Shown one piece after another: positions 1-8,402 of a DNA stretch of 40,879 nt (its first letter is position 1; every line of letters starts with the position of its first letter). Both the position numbers and the translations under genes were made by a program. Under the pieces are notes generated by a model. It made no database searches, was not told the DNA's origin, and was given only the letters and a program-made list of their open reading frames with translations. The DNA is from SCGC-AG-212-J23 sp035649175. GTDB lineage: Bacteria; Pseudomonadota; Gammaproteobacteria; Burkholderiales; SG8-39. Where the stretch lies: the NCBI GenBank assembly GCA_035649175.1, contig DASRKB010000166.1, forward strand, positions 1-40,879, written 5' to 3'.

Positions 1-1075
1 GATTGCGCCGATTTTCGAGCACCACCCTCGAGGTCGGACCCAGCCGCGCGGCTTCGTATCGCTTCAGAACCTCGCCGCCCTCGAAAGTGCACTGCGCCAG
101 CTCGCGCGCGTCGAGGATCGCCTGGCCCGCGCCGTTCGAGCCGCGCGGGACCATCGGGTGCGCGGCGTCGCCGAGCAGCGTGACGCGGCCGAAGCTCCAC
201 GCGGGCAGCGGATCCTTGTCGACCATCGGGTACTCGAGCACCACGTCGGCCGCGCGAAAGAAGGCCGGCACGTCCAGCCAGTCGAAGCGCCAGCCCTCCA
301 CGTCCTTGATGAAGTCCTCGACCTTCGCCGCGCGATTCCAGTCCCAGCGCTTGTACTGCAACGTCTCGATCTCCCACACCCAGTTCACGAGCTGTCGCTT
401 CGTGCCATCGACGGTTTCGTCTACGTCATTTCGGATCGGATAGTGCACGAGCTTGCCGGTCTTCAGCCACCCGGCGCGAACCATGGTGGCGCCGGTGAGG
501 ATCGGCTTCCAGCGCGTCACCCCGCGCCACATGTTGACGCCCGAGTAGCGCGGCTCGCCCTCTTCCGGGTAGAGCTGCCGCCGGATCGACGAGTGGATGC
601 CGTCGCACGCAATCGCCGCCTTGCCTTCCAGGGGGTTTCGGTCCTTGAAATAGAGCTTCACCGATTTCTCGGTCTGCTCAAAGTGCGTGCAATGCCATCC
701 CAAGTGCAGCCGGTCCTCGCCCAAACGCGCCTTCATCGCGTCGAGCAGCACCGACTGCAGGTCCCCGCGGTGGATGGAAATCTGCGGCCACGCGTAGCCC
801 GCGCGCCGGCCGAGCGGCTCGCGGTAGATGAGCTGCCCAAAGCGGTTGAAGAACGCCGCCTCCGAGGTCTCCACCGCGAGCTTCTCCAGGGCCGGCACGA
901 CGCCGAGCGCGCCGAGGACCTCGGTCGCGTGCGGCAGCAGGTTGATGCCCACCCCAACCGCCTTGATCTCTGGCGCCGACTCGTAGATGCGGCAAGCGAT
1001 GCCGCGTGCGTGCAACTCGAGCGCCGCTGTCAGGCCGCCGATGCCGGCGCCGACGATGAGGACTTCACCGGTCAC
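1..1075 (-). CDS. FAD-dependent aromatic-ring monooxygenase (3' end outside window)
   Basis: Flavoprotein hydroxylase of the salicylate / 3-hydroxybenzoate hydroxylase type, expected to use NAD(P)H and O2 on an aromatic or similar substrate in the cytoplasm. Seen: 358 codons open to the window edge; N-terminal Rossmann motif GAGIGG near residue 9 for the FAD ADP moiety; the second FAD motif GDAAHPMVPRGSNGAGQ near residue 310, where GD contacts the ribityl chain. The start is GTG at 1073-1075. An in-frame TAG lies four codons upstream, so no longer start exists. The gene overlaps the end of the GNAT gene by 11 nt. A TAGAAT box ends 6 nt before the GTG and there is no Shine-Dalgarno. The family is clear; the substrate cannot be read from the sequence. 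Confidence 0.9.
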   Translation of the reverse strand, partial: MTGEVLIVGAGIGGLTAALELHARGIACRIYESAPEIKAVGVGINLLPHATEVLGALGVVPALEKLAVETSEAAFFNRFGQLIYREPLGRRAGYAWPQISIHRGDLQSVLLDAMKARLGEDRLHLGWHCTHFEQTEKSVKLYFKDRNPLEGKAAIACDGIHSSIRRQLYPEEGEPRYSGVNMWRGVTRWKPILTGATMVRAGWLKTGKLVHYPIRNDVDETVDGTKRQLVNWVWEIETLQYKRWDWNRAAKVEDFIKDVEGWRFDWLDVPAFFRAADVVLEYPMVDKDPLPAWSFGRVTLLGDAAHPMVPRGSNGAGQAILDARELAQCTFEGGEVLKRYEAARLGPTSRVVLENRRN

Positions 1076-1583
1076 GCGGGGATTCTAGCCAATCGCGACG
1101 CTCGAGCCGATGCACAAGGCAATCATCCGCGCCGAAGCGCTGTCGCGCCACGGGCCGGAAGCCGAGGCGCTGGTAGAACCGCTGCGCGCGCTCGTTGCTC
1201 GTCAGTGGATCGATCAAGATCGCTCTGACCGACGGATCGGCGAAGCAGCGCCCGATCGCCTCACGCATCATCTGCGTGCCGTAGCCTTTCCCGAGATACG
1301 CCTCCTCGCCGACCCAGGTGTCGATCGCTCGCAACCCGGCCGGCACGTTGCCCCAGTAGCGCGTTTCCTCCCGCGCGGGGTCGATGATCTGCACGAAGCC
1401 GATCGGCTTGCCGTCCAGCTCGGCGATGAGCTGCTCGCGCCAGTCGAGCTCGCGCCCGAGCTCCGACTCCCATTCCCAGTCTTCTGTGCCTTTGGCTGCA
1501 ACCATATGCGGGTGCTCGTCCCAGCGGCGCAGCAGCGGCGCGTCGTCGAGCGTCGCCGGACGTAATGTCAATTGCTCAGGCAA
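1065..1583 (-). CDS. GNAT acetyltransferase, AAC(6')-like
   Basis: GCN5-related N-acetyltransferase of 172 residues that uses acetyl-CoA. The layout resembles the AAC(6') aminoglycoside acetyltransferases: an RRWDEHPHM-type segment near residue 19, a GKPIGFVQI strand, then GLRAIDTWVG, the acetyl-CoA pyrophosphate loop LGKGYGTQMM, and near the C-terminus IDPLTSNERAQRFYQRLGF. The only in-frame start near the N-terminus is TTG at 1583; it overlaps the HAD gene by 8 nt, which suggests translational coupling. The stop overlaps the monooxygenase start by 11 nt. Chromosomal relatives of this type need not confer drug resistance, and siderophore or other amine substrates are possible. Confidence 0.8.
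   Translation of the reverse strand: MPEQLTLRPATLDDAPLLRRWDEHPHMVAAKGTEDWEWESELGRELDWREQLIAELDGKPIGFVQIIDPAREETRYWGNVPAGLRAIDTWVGEEAYLGKGYGTQMMREAIGRCFADPSVRAILIDPLTSNERAQRFYQRLGFRPVARQRFGADDCLVHRLERRDWLESPRDR
1082..1087 (-). promoter_or_regulatory. TAGAAT box 6 nt before the monooxygenase start
   Basis: TAGAAT on the minus strand with exactly six bases before the GTG at 1075. It resembles a sigma70 -10 element placed for a transcript that starts at or next to the start codon. No good -35 is visible. It lies inside the end of the GNAT reading frame, so it would be an internal promoter. Confidence 0.4.
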
Positions 1584-2277
1584 GCGCTTCGGCGAGCTCC
1601 GAGAAGCTGCCCACGACGAGGTCGGGCTGATGCGGCGTCTCGCCGAAGGGCCGCTTGCGCCGATCGACGAACGCCGCGCGCATGCCGTAGGACTTAGCTC
1701 CGATGCAGTCGAAGGCGTGGTTTGCGACGAAGAGGATACTGGAGCGCTCTTCGCCGATGATCCCCTCGGCCTTGGCGTAGGTCTTCCAGTGCGGCTTGAA
1801 GTATCCGGCCTCCTGCACCGAAATGACGTGATCGAAGGGAAAGCCGATATGCGGGCCGGCGGCCTTCAGCATGTCGCGGTCGCCGTTGGAGAGAATGGCG
1901 AGCTTGTAGCGCTTCTCGCGGAGCCTGTGGAGCGCGGCGAGCACGTCGGGGAAAGGCTTGAGCTTCTCGATCTCGCCTACCAGCCAGCGCACCTCGTCCT
2001 GCGTGTATGCGATGCCGCAGCGGTCCATCACATAGGACACCGCGCGCTGGCCGATCTGCCGGTACGGTGTGTGGCCGCGGTCGCAGAGCGCGTCGATCAT
2101 GGAGTTCTCGAAGTGCGTGCGCCGCCACCACGTCACGAAGCTGTCCGGCCTGCCCTCCCAGCCCTTCTCCTTCAGGAACGGCGTGACCGCCTCGGTCAGG
2201 CCCTTCTGCATGTCCACGATCGTGCCGTACTGGTCGAAGACCAGCACCTTGATCTCGCGCTTGAGGATCTCGATCAC
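1576..2277 (-). CDS. Haloacid dehalogenase type II family hydrolase
   Basis: HAD-superfamily hydrolase of 233 residues close to (S)-2-haloacid dehalogenases, which form an aspartyl ester with the substrate and release halide. Seen: nucleophile motif VFDQYGT near residue 13, TWWRR, motif II LSNGD, the FKPHWKTY segment carrying the conserved Lys, and FVANHAFDCIGAKSYG carrying the distal Asp. The longer frame starts at 2340 inside the upstream gene. I prefer GTG 2277 because its G is shared with the TAG stop of the upstream GNAT remnant (TAGTG) and because the family begins a few residues before the nucleophile motif. It overlaps the next GNAT gene by 8 nt. Its substrate could be a phosphate ester rather than a haloacid. 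Confidence 0.82.
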   Translation of the reverse strand: MIEILKREIKVLVFDQYGTIVDMQKGLTEAVTPFLKEKGWEGRPDSFVTWWRRTHFENSMIDALCDRGHTPYRQIGQRAVSYVMDRCGIAYTQDEVRWLVGEIEKLKPFPDVLAALHRLREKRYKLAILSNGDRDMLKAAGPHIGFPFDHVISVQEAGYFKPHWKTYAKAEGIIGEERSSILFVANHAFDCIGAKSYGMRAAFVDRRKRPFGETPHQPDLVVGSFSELAEALA

Positions 2278-2620
2278 TAGAGTTTCCGTGTCATGAAGAA
2301 GCTGTTCGGGTCGTTCGTATAGGCATCGAAGGGCCCGCAAGGCTCGAAGCCGAAGCGCGCATAGAGGGCGCGCGCGGGCGCGAACGCGGGCTACGATCCG
2401 GTCTCGAGGCTGAGCCGCCGGTAGGCGCGCCGCCGCGCCTCGCCGATGATGTGCTCGAGGATCGCCGCCGCCACGCGCTTGCGCAGATCCGCCGCGGCGG
2501 TGCGCATCGACTTGATGCGTGCACGCTCTCCGGCGGCGAGAGGAGGCACATGCTGCGCAGGTGCTCCTCGAGCAGCCGCGCGATCTCGGGGCCGCTCAGG
2601 TCGTCGGGGCGGATGTCCAC
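2277..2620 (-). pseudogene. Decayed GNAT acetyltransferase: internal deletion, frameshift and nonsense codon
   Basis: Two parts of one GNAT protein lie in different frames. From GTG 2620 the frame reads a normal N-terminus ending in LLSPPESVHA. At about 2517-2522 the similarity continues in another frame with IKSMRTAA, then ILEHIIGEARRRAYRRLSLETGS, an in-frame TAG at 2391-2393, and then FAPARALYARFGFEPCGPF and the normal C-terminus down to the TAG at 2277-2279. Intact relatives have about 30-40 residues between SVHA and IKSMRT (the central strands of the fold), and these are missing here. One deletion with frame change plus one nonsense codon make a functional product very unlikely. Confidence 0.85.
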
Positions 2621-2676
2621 GTGCGTCGTTTCATCTGAAACGGGGCGATGCCGGTTTAATTATGCTCGCGTCCGCA

Positions 2677-3142
2677 ATGAGGAGGAACTACGGCTGGGTG
2701 ATCGTGGCGCTCGGGGCGCTGATGAGCTGCGTCGCGGTCGGCGCCATGTTCTCCCTCGCGGTCTTCCTGCAGCCGATCACGGAGGCGACCGGCTGGTCGC
2801 GCACCGCCGTCTCGGGCGCCATGACGCTCAACTTCCTCGCAGGAGTTCTACGCGGTGGCGATCGTGTTCGGCTTCGCCTACGGCGGCGTGATGCCGCTCT
2901 ACGCCTCGCTCGCGCGCGAGTACTTCACCCAGAGCATCATGGGCGCCATCCTCGGCGGGGCGATGATGATCTCCTCGCTCGGCATGGCGCTCGGCCCGGC
3001 GGTGGGCGGCTGGATCTTCGACACCTACGGCGAGTACGCCTGGCTCTACATCGGCTCGTTCGTCATCGGCCTGGGCGCCGCGGCGATCGCGCTCGCCTTT
3101 CCGAGGCCCGTTCAGGACGGCCGGCGCGCTATGTACGCGTAG
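2677..3142 (+). pseudogene. Decayed MFS transporter: central block missing
   Basis: Remnant of a major facilitator permease. From ATG 2677 (or 2662) the first helix and the start of the second are normal (RRNYGWVIVALGALMSC, then AVFLQPITEATGWSRTAVSG and MTLNFLA). At 2841-2843 the frame changes by one and the sequence resumes with EFYAVAIVFGFAYGGVMPLY, helices of the C-terminal half, to a TAG at 3140-3142. About 150 codons remain where the family has about 400, so roughly helices 2 to 9 are gone. The last residues overlap the convergent methyltransferase gene by 31 nt and look like read-through, so the native stop may also be lost. The oxalate/formate-antiporter-like subgroup is a guess from the N-terminus. 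Confidence 0.85.
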
Positions 3143-3936
3143 TAATTGCTGCTTCCGAAAAATACGTTGTCCTGCGAGTCCTTCTGCAGCGACTCTGCCC
3201 AGTCGCTCGCCTCGTCCTCGGTCATGGCGCCGGACTTGGGCAGCAGCCGGCGGTAGGCCTGGATCGCGGAAGCCCAGAAGGTCGCCTTGCCTACCTCAGA
3301 CAGCACATGGGGAAAGCACGCCACGAGCTCCAGGCCGGCGGCGCGCAGCAAGCGCGGCAGCTCGCGCATGACGCGCGGATTGGTCACCAGCGCGCCGATC
3401 AGCGTTTCGTCGGCCGCTTTTCCCCTGGCGGGGTCGGGATGGCCGAAGGTGAGCGAGGCATAGTCGCCGTCGAAGATGCCCAGGGCGCCACCCGGCCGCA
3501 CCACGCGCGCCGCCTCCTTGAGGACCGCCAGGGGATCCTCGACATGGCTGAGCAGCGTATGCGCCACGACGGCGTGCACGCTGCGATCGGGGAGCACGAC
3601 GCTGCGCACGTCGCCTGTGCGAAACGCAACGCGCCCGGCGATGCCCTCTTCGCGCGCCAGGCGCTCTGCCGCCGCCACGAGATAAGGGCTCAGGTCGATG
3701 CCGAGGACCTTGCCGGAAAAGCCCTCTCGCCGCGCGATCGCGCGCGCCGCGAGCCCCGTGCCGCAGCCGAGGTCGAGCACTTCGGCGTCGTGCGCGATAT
3801 CCATCGCCTCGAGATACTCATGGAGCATCGCGGCGAAGCGCGGATGCTTTCCGCGCGCCTCGAAGCGCGTGACGAGCGCCTCGAGCATGCCGTCGTCGAG
3901 CTTGTCGGTTCTGCCGAAAGGATCCATCGCCGCCAT
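3112..3936 (-). CDS. Class I SAM-dependent methyltransferase
   Basis: Cytoplasmic methyltransferase of 274 residues with the Rossmann-like Methyltransf_11/25 fold. Seen: motif I VLDLGCGTGLAARAIAR near residue 55, the acidic end of strand 2 at LGIDLSPYLV, motif II RTGDVRSVVLPD, then HTLLSHVEDPLAVLKEAARV and RPGGALGIFDGDYA. ATG 3936 is chosen over upstream starts because GGAGGT stands 6 nt before it (3943-3948) and the extension would run into a palindromic repeat. It converges with the MFS remnant, overlapping by 31 nt. The substrate is not recognisable; the fold is shared by quinone, antibiotic and small-acid methyltransferases. Confidence 0.85.
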   Translation of the reverse strand: MAAMDPFGRTDKLDDGMLEALVTRFEARGKHPRFAAMLHEYLEAMDIAHDAEVLDLGCGTGLAARAIARREGFSGKVLGIDLSPYLVAAAERLAREEGIAGRVAFRTGDVRSVVLPDRSVHAVVAHTLLSHVEDPLAVLKEAARVVRPGGALGIFDGDYASLTFGHPDPARGKAADETLIGALVTNPRVMRELPRLLRAAGLELVACFPHVLSEVGKATFWASAIQAYRRLLPKSGAMTEDEASDWAESLQKDSQDNVFFGSSNYYAYIARRPS

Positions 3937-3948
3937 GACGACACCTCC

Positions 3949-3985
3949 GCCGGGATCGGGGTCAGACCCCGAATTTAATCCCGGC
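3949..3985. repeat. Intergenic palindrome, copy A (GGGGTCAGACCCC family)
   Basis: Nested inverted repeat. Core CGGGGTCAGACCCCG at 3957-3971 is perfect around a central A. Outer arms GCCGGGAT (3949-3956) and ATCCCGGC (3978-3985) also pair perfectly. In the minus-strand transcript it lies between the ICMT-like stop (4013) and the Shine-Dalgarno of the methyltransferase (3943-3948). It could terminate transcription or stabilise mRNA ends; there is an A/T-rich stretch beside the core but no long U run. Confidence 0.85.
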
Positions 3986-4012
3986 GCCACCGCTGCGCCA
4001 GCGCCCGGCGTC

Positions 4013-4474
4013 CTAGAGCCAGCGACGGACCTCGCGCTTGTACCGCAGATACTCGGAGGAAAATCGCGCCTCGAGGTAGCGTTCCTCCCGCGGAATGACG
4101 ACCCGCTCCATCAGCGCCAGCGCCGGAACGAGCGCGAGCAGCACGCCGGCACTGTTGACCAGGACGCCGATCGCCACCTGAAGGAGCGTGAAGGCGAGAT
4201 AAATGGGATTGCGGCTGAATCCGTACGGCCCGGCGCGAACGATGACGGTCGTGGCGCGATTGCCCGGCACGGGAGTTCCGGCCTTCCGCAAGGCGAGCAA
4301 CGCGGAAACGAAGAGAGCGGCGGCCGCGAGCGCGAGCGCGGCGCCGATCGGCAGGCTGGCCGAAGCCGGGAACACCTCCACCGGCCAGAAAGCGTGCGCG
4401 AGAAGACCGAGGCCGGTCGAGCTCAGGTAAACGAAGGGCGGGCGGATGAGCCCGGCGTTCGCGACCTCGCTCAC
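4013..4474 (-). CDS. Isoprenylcysteine carboxyl methyltransferase (ICMT/PEMT) family membrane protein
   Basis: Small integral membrane methyltransferase-like protein of 153 residues. Seen: three or four hydrophobic segments, the signature GPYGFSRNPIYLAFTLLQ near residue 85, and the C-terminal EERYLEARFSSEYLRYKREV, which together form the SAM-binding half of the family. Bacterial members act on membrane or lipid-like substrates and are mostly uncharacterised. GTG 4474 gives the usual short N-terminus (SEVANAGLIRPPFVY); a TTG at 4501 would add nine residues across a small hairpin. The gene lies 49 nt after the purL stop on the same strand, so co-transcription is possible. Confidence 0.8.
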   Translation of the reverse strand: MSEVANAGLIRPPFVYLSSTGLGLLAHAFWPVEVFPASASLPIGAALALAAAALFVSALLALRKAGTPVPGNRATTVIVRAGPYGFSRNPIYLAFTLLQVAIGVLVNSAGVLLALVPALALMERVVIPREERYLEARFSSEYLRYKREVRRWL

Positions 4475-4480
4475 GGCGAC

Positions 4481-4496
4481 TTGCGGAACACCGCAA
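4481..4496 (-). terminator. Small hairpin after purL
   Basis: TTGCGG (4481-4486) and CCGCAA (4491-4496) form a perfect 6-bp stem with a 4-base loop between the purL stop (4524) and the ICMT-like start. No U tract follows, so it may be a weak terminator, a translation-modulating hairpin or chance. Confidence 0.3.
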
Positions 4497-4523
4497 ACCA
4501 AGGCACGCGCCGAAGCGGCGGCG

Positions 4524-7500
4524 TTAGCCCACCCAGCGCCGCGCGTTGTAGAAGAGGCCCATCCACGGCGAGTCTTCTCCGAGGCCCGGCGGGATCCAGG
4601 ACATCTGGATCGAGCGGAAGACGCGCTCGGGGTGCGGCATGACGATGGTGAAGCGCCCGTCGGCGGTGGTGAGGCCGGTGATGCCTTGCGGGGAGCCGCT
4701 CGGGTTGTAGGGATAGCTGTCCGTCGGCTCGCCGCGGTTATTCACGTAGCGCATGCAAACGATCGCCCTCTCCAGATCCTTCTCGCTGGAGAATTCTGCG
4801 CGGCCCTCCCCATGGGCAGTCGCGATCGGGATGCGGCTGCCTTCCATGCCGGCGAAGAGGATCGAGGGGCTCTTCGTGATCTCGACCATGACCAGGCGCG
4901 CCTCGAACTGCTCTGAGCGGTTGCGCACGAACGCGGGCCAGTGTTGCGCCCCCGGGACGAGCTCTTTCAGCGCGCTCATCATCTGGCAGCCGTTGCAGGC
5001 GCCGAGCGCGAAGGTGTCCTTGCGCGCGAAGAATGCCTCGAACTGTTCCCTCACCTTCCTGTTGTAGAGGATCGTACTCGCCCAACCCCGCCCACCGCCC
5101 AGCACGTCGCCGTAGGAAAACCCACCGCCGGCGGCGAAGCCCTTGAAGCCCGCGAGCGTCATGCGCCCGGCCAGGAGATCGGTCATGTGCACGTCGACCG
5201 ACTCGAAGCCCGCGCGGTCGAAGGCCGCCGCCATCTCCACCTGGCCGTTCACGCCCTGCTCGCGAAGGATGGCGACCCGAGGCTTTTCTCCTTCATTGAT
5301 AAGAATCTTTTTTTCCTGAAACGTCAGGTGCAAATGCAATCCTGGATCATCGAGTGCGATGACGCGGTCGTATTCCTCGCGCGCGCACTCGGGGTTGTCG
5401 CGCAGCGCCTGCATGCGATAGGTGGTGTCGGCCCAGGAGCGCTGCACGTGGTCGCGCTTGGACTCGTACACCGCCCGGCCGTTGCGCATGATGCGGATCT
5501 CGTCGCGGGCGTTGAGCTGGCCGATGACGTGCGAACAATCGCCGAGCCCGGCCTCGCGCAACACCTGCATCGCCTTCGAGCGCTCGCCGGCGCGCACCTG
5601 GATGAGCGCCCCTAGCTCCTCGTTGAAGAGCGCCGAGAGCGCGAGGTCCTTCGCCCGGCCGGCGAGCTGCTCCTCGCCGCCGCGCTTGAAGGCGTCGACG
5701 TCGTCCATCGCGGCATCGAAGGCGATCGGGTCGAGGTTGAGCGTCACACCGCAGTGACCGGCGAATGCCATCTCGCAGGCGGCGGCGAAGAGGCCCCCGT
5801 CGGAGCGGTCGTGGTAGGCGAGGATGAACGGCCGCAACTGCTGGATCGCGGCGAAGAAGCCCTTGAGCAGCGCTGGTTCGTCCAAGTCGGGACAGCTCTC
5901 GCCCAGCGCATTGTGCGTCTGCGCGAGGATCGAGCCTCCGAGGCGGTTCTTGCCGCGGCCGAGGTCGACGAGGATGAGCTCGGTGTCGCCGGCATCGGTC
6001 CGAAGCTGGGGCGTGAGCACCTGCCGGGCGTCGGTCACCGGCGCGAACGCGGAGACGATGAGGGAGAGCGGCGCGATCACCTGCTTGCCCTCCCAGGAGG
6101 TCTGCATGGACAGCGAATCCTTGCCGACAGGGATCGACACGCCGAGCGCCGGGCAAAGCTCCATCGCCACCGCCTTCACCGTGTCGAAGAGCGCGGCGTC
6201 CTCGCCCGGATGGCCGGCCGCGGCCATCCAGTTCGCCGACAGCTTCACCTTCGAGAGCGAGGCGATCGGCGCCGCAGCGAGATTTGTGACCGCCTCGCCC
6301 ACCGCCATGCGGCCCGAGGCCGGCGCATCGATGAGCGCGAGCGGCGTCCTTTCGCCGATCGCTAACGCCTCACCGGCGTAGCCGTCGTAGTCGGCGAGCG
6401 TGACCGCGCAGTCCGCGACCGGCACCTGCCATGGGCCGACGAACGGGTCGCGCGAGCACAGGCCGCCCACCGTGCGGTCGCCAATTGCGATGAGGAAGGT
6501 CTTGTCGGCGACCGCCGGGTGGTGCATCACGCGATGCGCCGCGCCGTGCACCGAGATCTTCTCGAGCGGGAACGCCGAGCGCTTTCCGGGCAGGCGCCTC
6601 ACGTCGCGCAGCATCTTCGGCGGCTTGCCGAGCACGACCGCGAGCTCCATGTCGACCGCCGCCTTGCCGAGCTTCGGATCCTCGACGATCAGCCGGCCGT
6701 CGTCGGTCGCGGTACCGAGGACGGCAAAGGGGCAACGCTCCCGTTCGCAAACGCTTCTGAAAAGATGCAGATCCCCGGGGGAGATCGCCAGGACATAGCG
6801 TTCCTGCGCTTCGTTGCTCCAGATCTCCCGGGGGGACATCCCGGTGTCCTCGATGGGGATGGCGCGTAGGTCGAGCTTCGCGCCGCGGCTGGCGGAGTGC
6901 GCGATCTCCGGCACGGCGTTCGAGAGGCCGCCCGCACCCACGTCGTGGATGGACAGGATGGGGTTCGCGGCGCCGAGCTGCCAGCAACGGTCGATGACTT
7001 CCTGCGCGCGTCGCTGGATCTCGGCGTTGTCGCGCTGCACCGAGTCGAAGTCGAGGTCCTCGACGTTGGCGCCCGCACCCATCGAGGAGGCCGCGCCGCC
7101 CCCCATGCCGATCAGCAGCCCCGGGCCGCCGAGCTGGACAATGAGCGTCCCGACCGGCAGCGGCGCCTTCGCCGACTGCGCCGCGGAAATGGACCCGAGC
7201 CCGCCCGCGAGCATGATCGGCTTGTGATACCCCCTGTCGTCGAGTTCGAACGTCCTGAAGTACCCGCAGAGATTGGGTCTTCCGAACTCGTTGTTGAACC
7301 CAGCCGCCCCGATCGGTCCCTCGAGCATGATGTCGAGCGCCGAGGCGATGCGCCCCGGCTTGCCCGATCCCTCGCCTTCCCAAGGCTGCTCCTCGCCAGG
7401 AATGCGAAGGTGCGAGACTGAATAGCCGGCGAGACCCGCCTTGGGCTTCGCGCCCCGTCCGGTCGAGCCCTCGTCGCGGATCTCGCCGCCCGCGCCCGTT

Positions 7501-8402
7501 GCCGCGCCGGGGAAAGGCGAGATCGCGGTCGGATGATTGTGCGTCTCGCACTTGATGACCAAGTGGGTCAGCTCCTCATGCCTTTCGTACGAGAAGCTGG
7601 CGTTGGGATAAAACCGCCGGGCTGCGCGGCCTTCGATGATCGCGGCATTGTCGGCGTAGGCGAGCACCGTGCCCTGCGGACTCGTGGCGTGGGTGTGGCG
7701 GATCATCGAGAAGAGCGACTGCGGCTGCCTCTCGCCGTCGACGATCCAGTCGGCGTTGAAGATCTTGTGCCGACAGTGCTCCGAGTTCGCCTGCGCGAAC
7801 ATGGTGAGCTCGGCGTCCGTGGGGTCGCGCCCCATCTGGCGGTATGCCTGCTCGAGGTACTCGATCTCGTCTTCGCTCAGCGCCAGGCCGAGGGACCGGT
7901 TCGCTTCTCCAATTTCATCGATCTTTATGTGCTGAAGGGGCCGGGGCGGAACCGAGTCGAAGAGCCGGGAGGCATCGTCGAAAGAGCGCAGGACGGTCTC
8001 GGTCATGCGGTCGTGCAGGAGGGACAAGAACTCCCGCGAGATCTCCTGGGAAGAACTGTCGATAAGGAACACCCTTCCCCGCTCGATCCGCCTCACCGCG
8101 GCAAGACCGCAGTTGCGGACGATGTCGGTGGCCTTGGAGGACCACGGAGAAATCGTGCCCAGGCGAGGCACGACGAGCCAGGCGCGCCCCGAGGCTTGCG
8201 GCGCCGGCGGGCCGTAGGCGAGCAGGCGCTCGAGCAGGGCCTGCTCCGCAGTTTCCAGCGGGCGCTCGCAGGCGACGAAGTGGCGATACTCGGCACCGAG
8301 CGCGCGCAGGCCGGGGTCGAGGTTTTGCAGCGAGGCGAGCAGCTTGGCGAGGCGGAACTCCGACAGCGCGCGCGGGCCCCGGAGCTGGAGGACGTGTTGC
8401 AC
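4524..8402 (-). CDS. purL: Phosphoribosylformylglycinamidine synthase (large single-chain type)
   Basis: Fourth step of de novo purine synthesis: FGAR, glutamine and ATP give FGAM, glutamate and ADP. It has 1292 residues, close to the 1295 of the E. coli enzyme, so it is the single-chain PurL with N-terminal PurS-like domain, two AIR-synthase-like halves and a C-terminal glutaminase. Seen: SEFRLAKLL near the N-terminus, GTISPWSSKATDI, the ATP/FGAR region TAISPFPGAATGAGGEIRD, LSIHDVGAGGLSNAVPE, and the glutaminase triad with Cys in GACNGCQM (about residue 1136) and His/Glu in MPHPER (about 1257/1259). The open frame extends 176 codons further upstream, but GTG 8402 matches the family N-terminus and shares its G with the preceding TAG (TAGTG), implying coupling to the asmA-like gene. 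Confidence 0.97.
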   Translation of the reverse strand: MQHVLQLRGPRALSEFRLAKLLASLQNLDPGLRALGAEYRHFVACERPLETAEQALLERLLAYGPPAPQASGRAWLVVPRLGTISPWSSKATDIVRNCGLAAVRRIERGRVFLIDSSSQEISREFLSLLHDRMTETVLRSFDDASRLFDSVPPRPLQHIKIDEIGEANRSLGLALSEDEIEYLEQAYRQMGRDPTDAELTMFAQANSEHCRHKIFNADWIVDGERQPQSLFSMIRHTHATSPQGTVLAYADNAAIIEGRAARRFYPNASFSYERHEELTHLVIKCETHNHPTAISPFPGAATGAGGEIRDEGSTGRGAKPKAGLAGYSVSHLRIPGEEQPWEGEGSGKPGRIASALDIMLEGPIGAAGFNNEFGRPNLCGYFRTFELDDRGYHKPIMLAGGLGSISAAQSAKAPLPVGTLIVQLGGPGLLIGMGGGAASSMGAGANVEDLDFDSVQRDNAEIQRRAQEVIDRCWQLGAANPILSIHDVGAGGLSNAVPEIAHSASRGAKLDLRAIPIEDTGMSPREIWSNEAQERYVLAISPGDLHLFRSVCERERCPFAVLGTATDDGRLIVEDPKLGKAAVDMELAVVLGKPPKMLRDVRRLPGKRSAFPLEKISVHGAAHRVMHHPAVADKTFLIAIGDRTVGGLCSRDPFVGPWQVPVADCAVTLADYDGYAGEALAIGERTPLALIDAPASGRMAVGEAVTNLAAAPIASLSKVKLSANWMAAAGHPGEDAALFDTVKAVAMELCPALGVSIPVGKDSLSMQTSWEGKQVIAPLSLIVSAFAPVTDARQVLTPQLRTDAGDTELILVDLGRGKNRLGGSILAQTHNALGESCPDLDEPALLKGFFAAIQQLRPFILAYHDRSDGGLFAAACEMAFAGHCGVTLNLDPIAFDAAMDDVDAFKRGGEEQLAGRAKDLALSALFNEELGALIQVRAGERSKAMQVLREAGLGDCSHVIGQLNARDEIRIMRNGRAVYESKRDHVQRSWADTTYRMQALRDNPECAREEYDRVIALDDPGLHLHLTFQEKKILINEGEKPRVAILREQGVNGQVEMAAAFDRAGFESVDVHMTDLLAGRMTLAGFKGFAAGGGFSYGDVLGGGRGWASTILYNRKVREQFEAFFARKDTFALGACNGCQMMSALKELVPGAQHWPAFVRNRSEQFEARLVMVEITKSPSILFAGMEGSRIPIATAHGEGRAEFSSEKDLERAIVCMRYVNNRGEPTDSYPYNPSGSPQGITGLTTADGRFTIVMPHPERVFRSIQMSWIPPGLGEDSPWMGLFYNARRWVG

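Noticed and set aside
158..1228. Long plus-strand open frame of 356 codons
   Set aside because: Antisense to the FAD monooxygenase; Arg/Leu/Val-rich with no domain pattern, as expected for the opposite strand of GC-rich coding DNA.
2446..3978. Plus-strand open frame of 510 codons spanning the MFS start
   Set aside because: Only its first part coincides with the MFS N-terminus; after the frame change it is antisense to the SAM methyltransferase.
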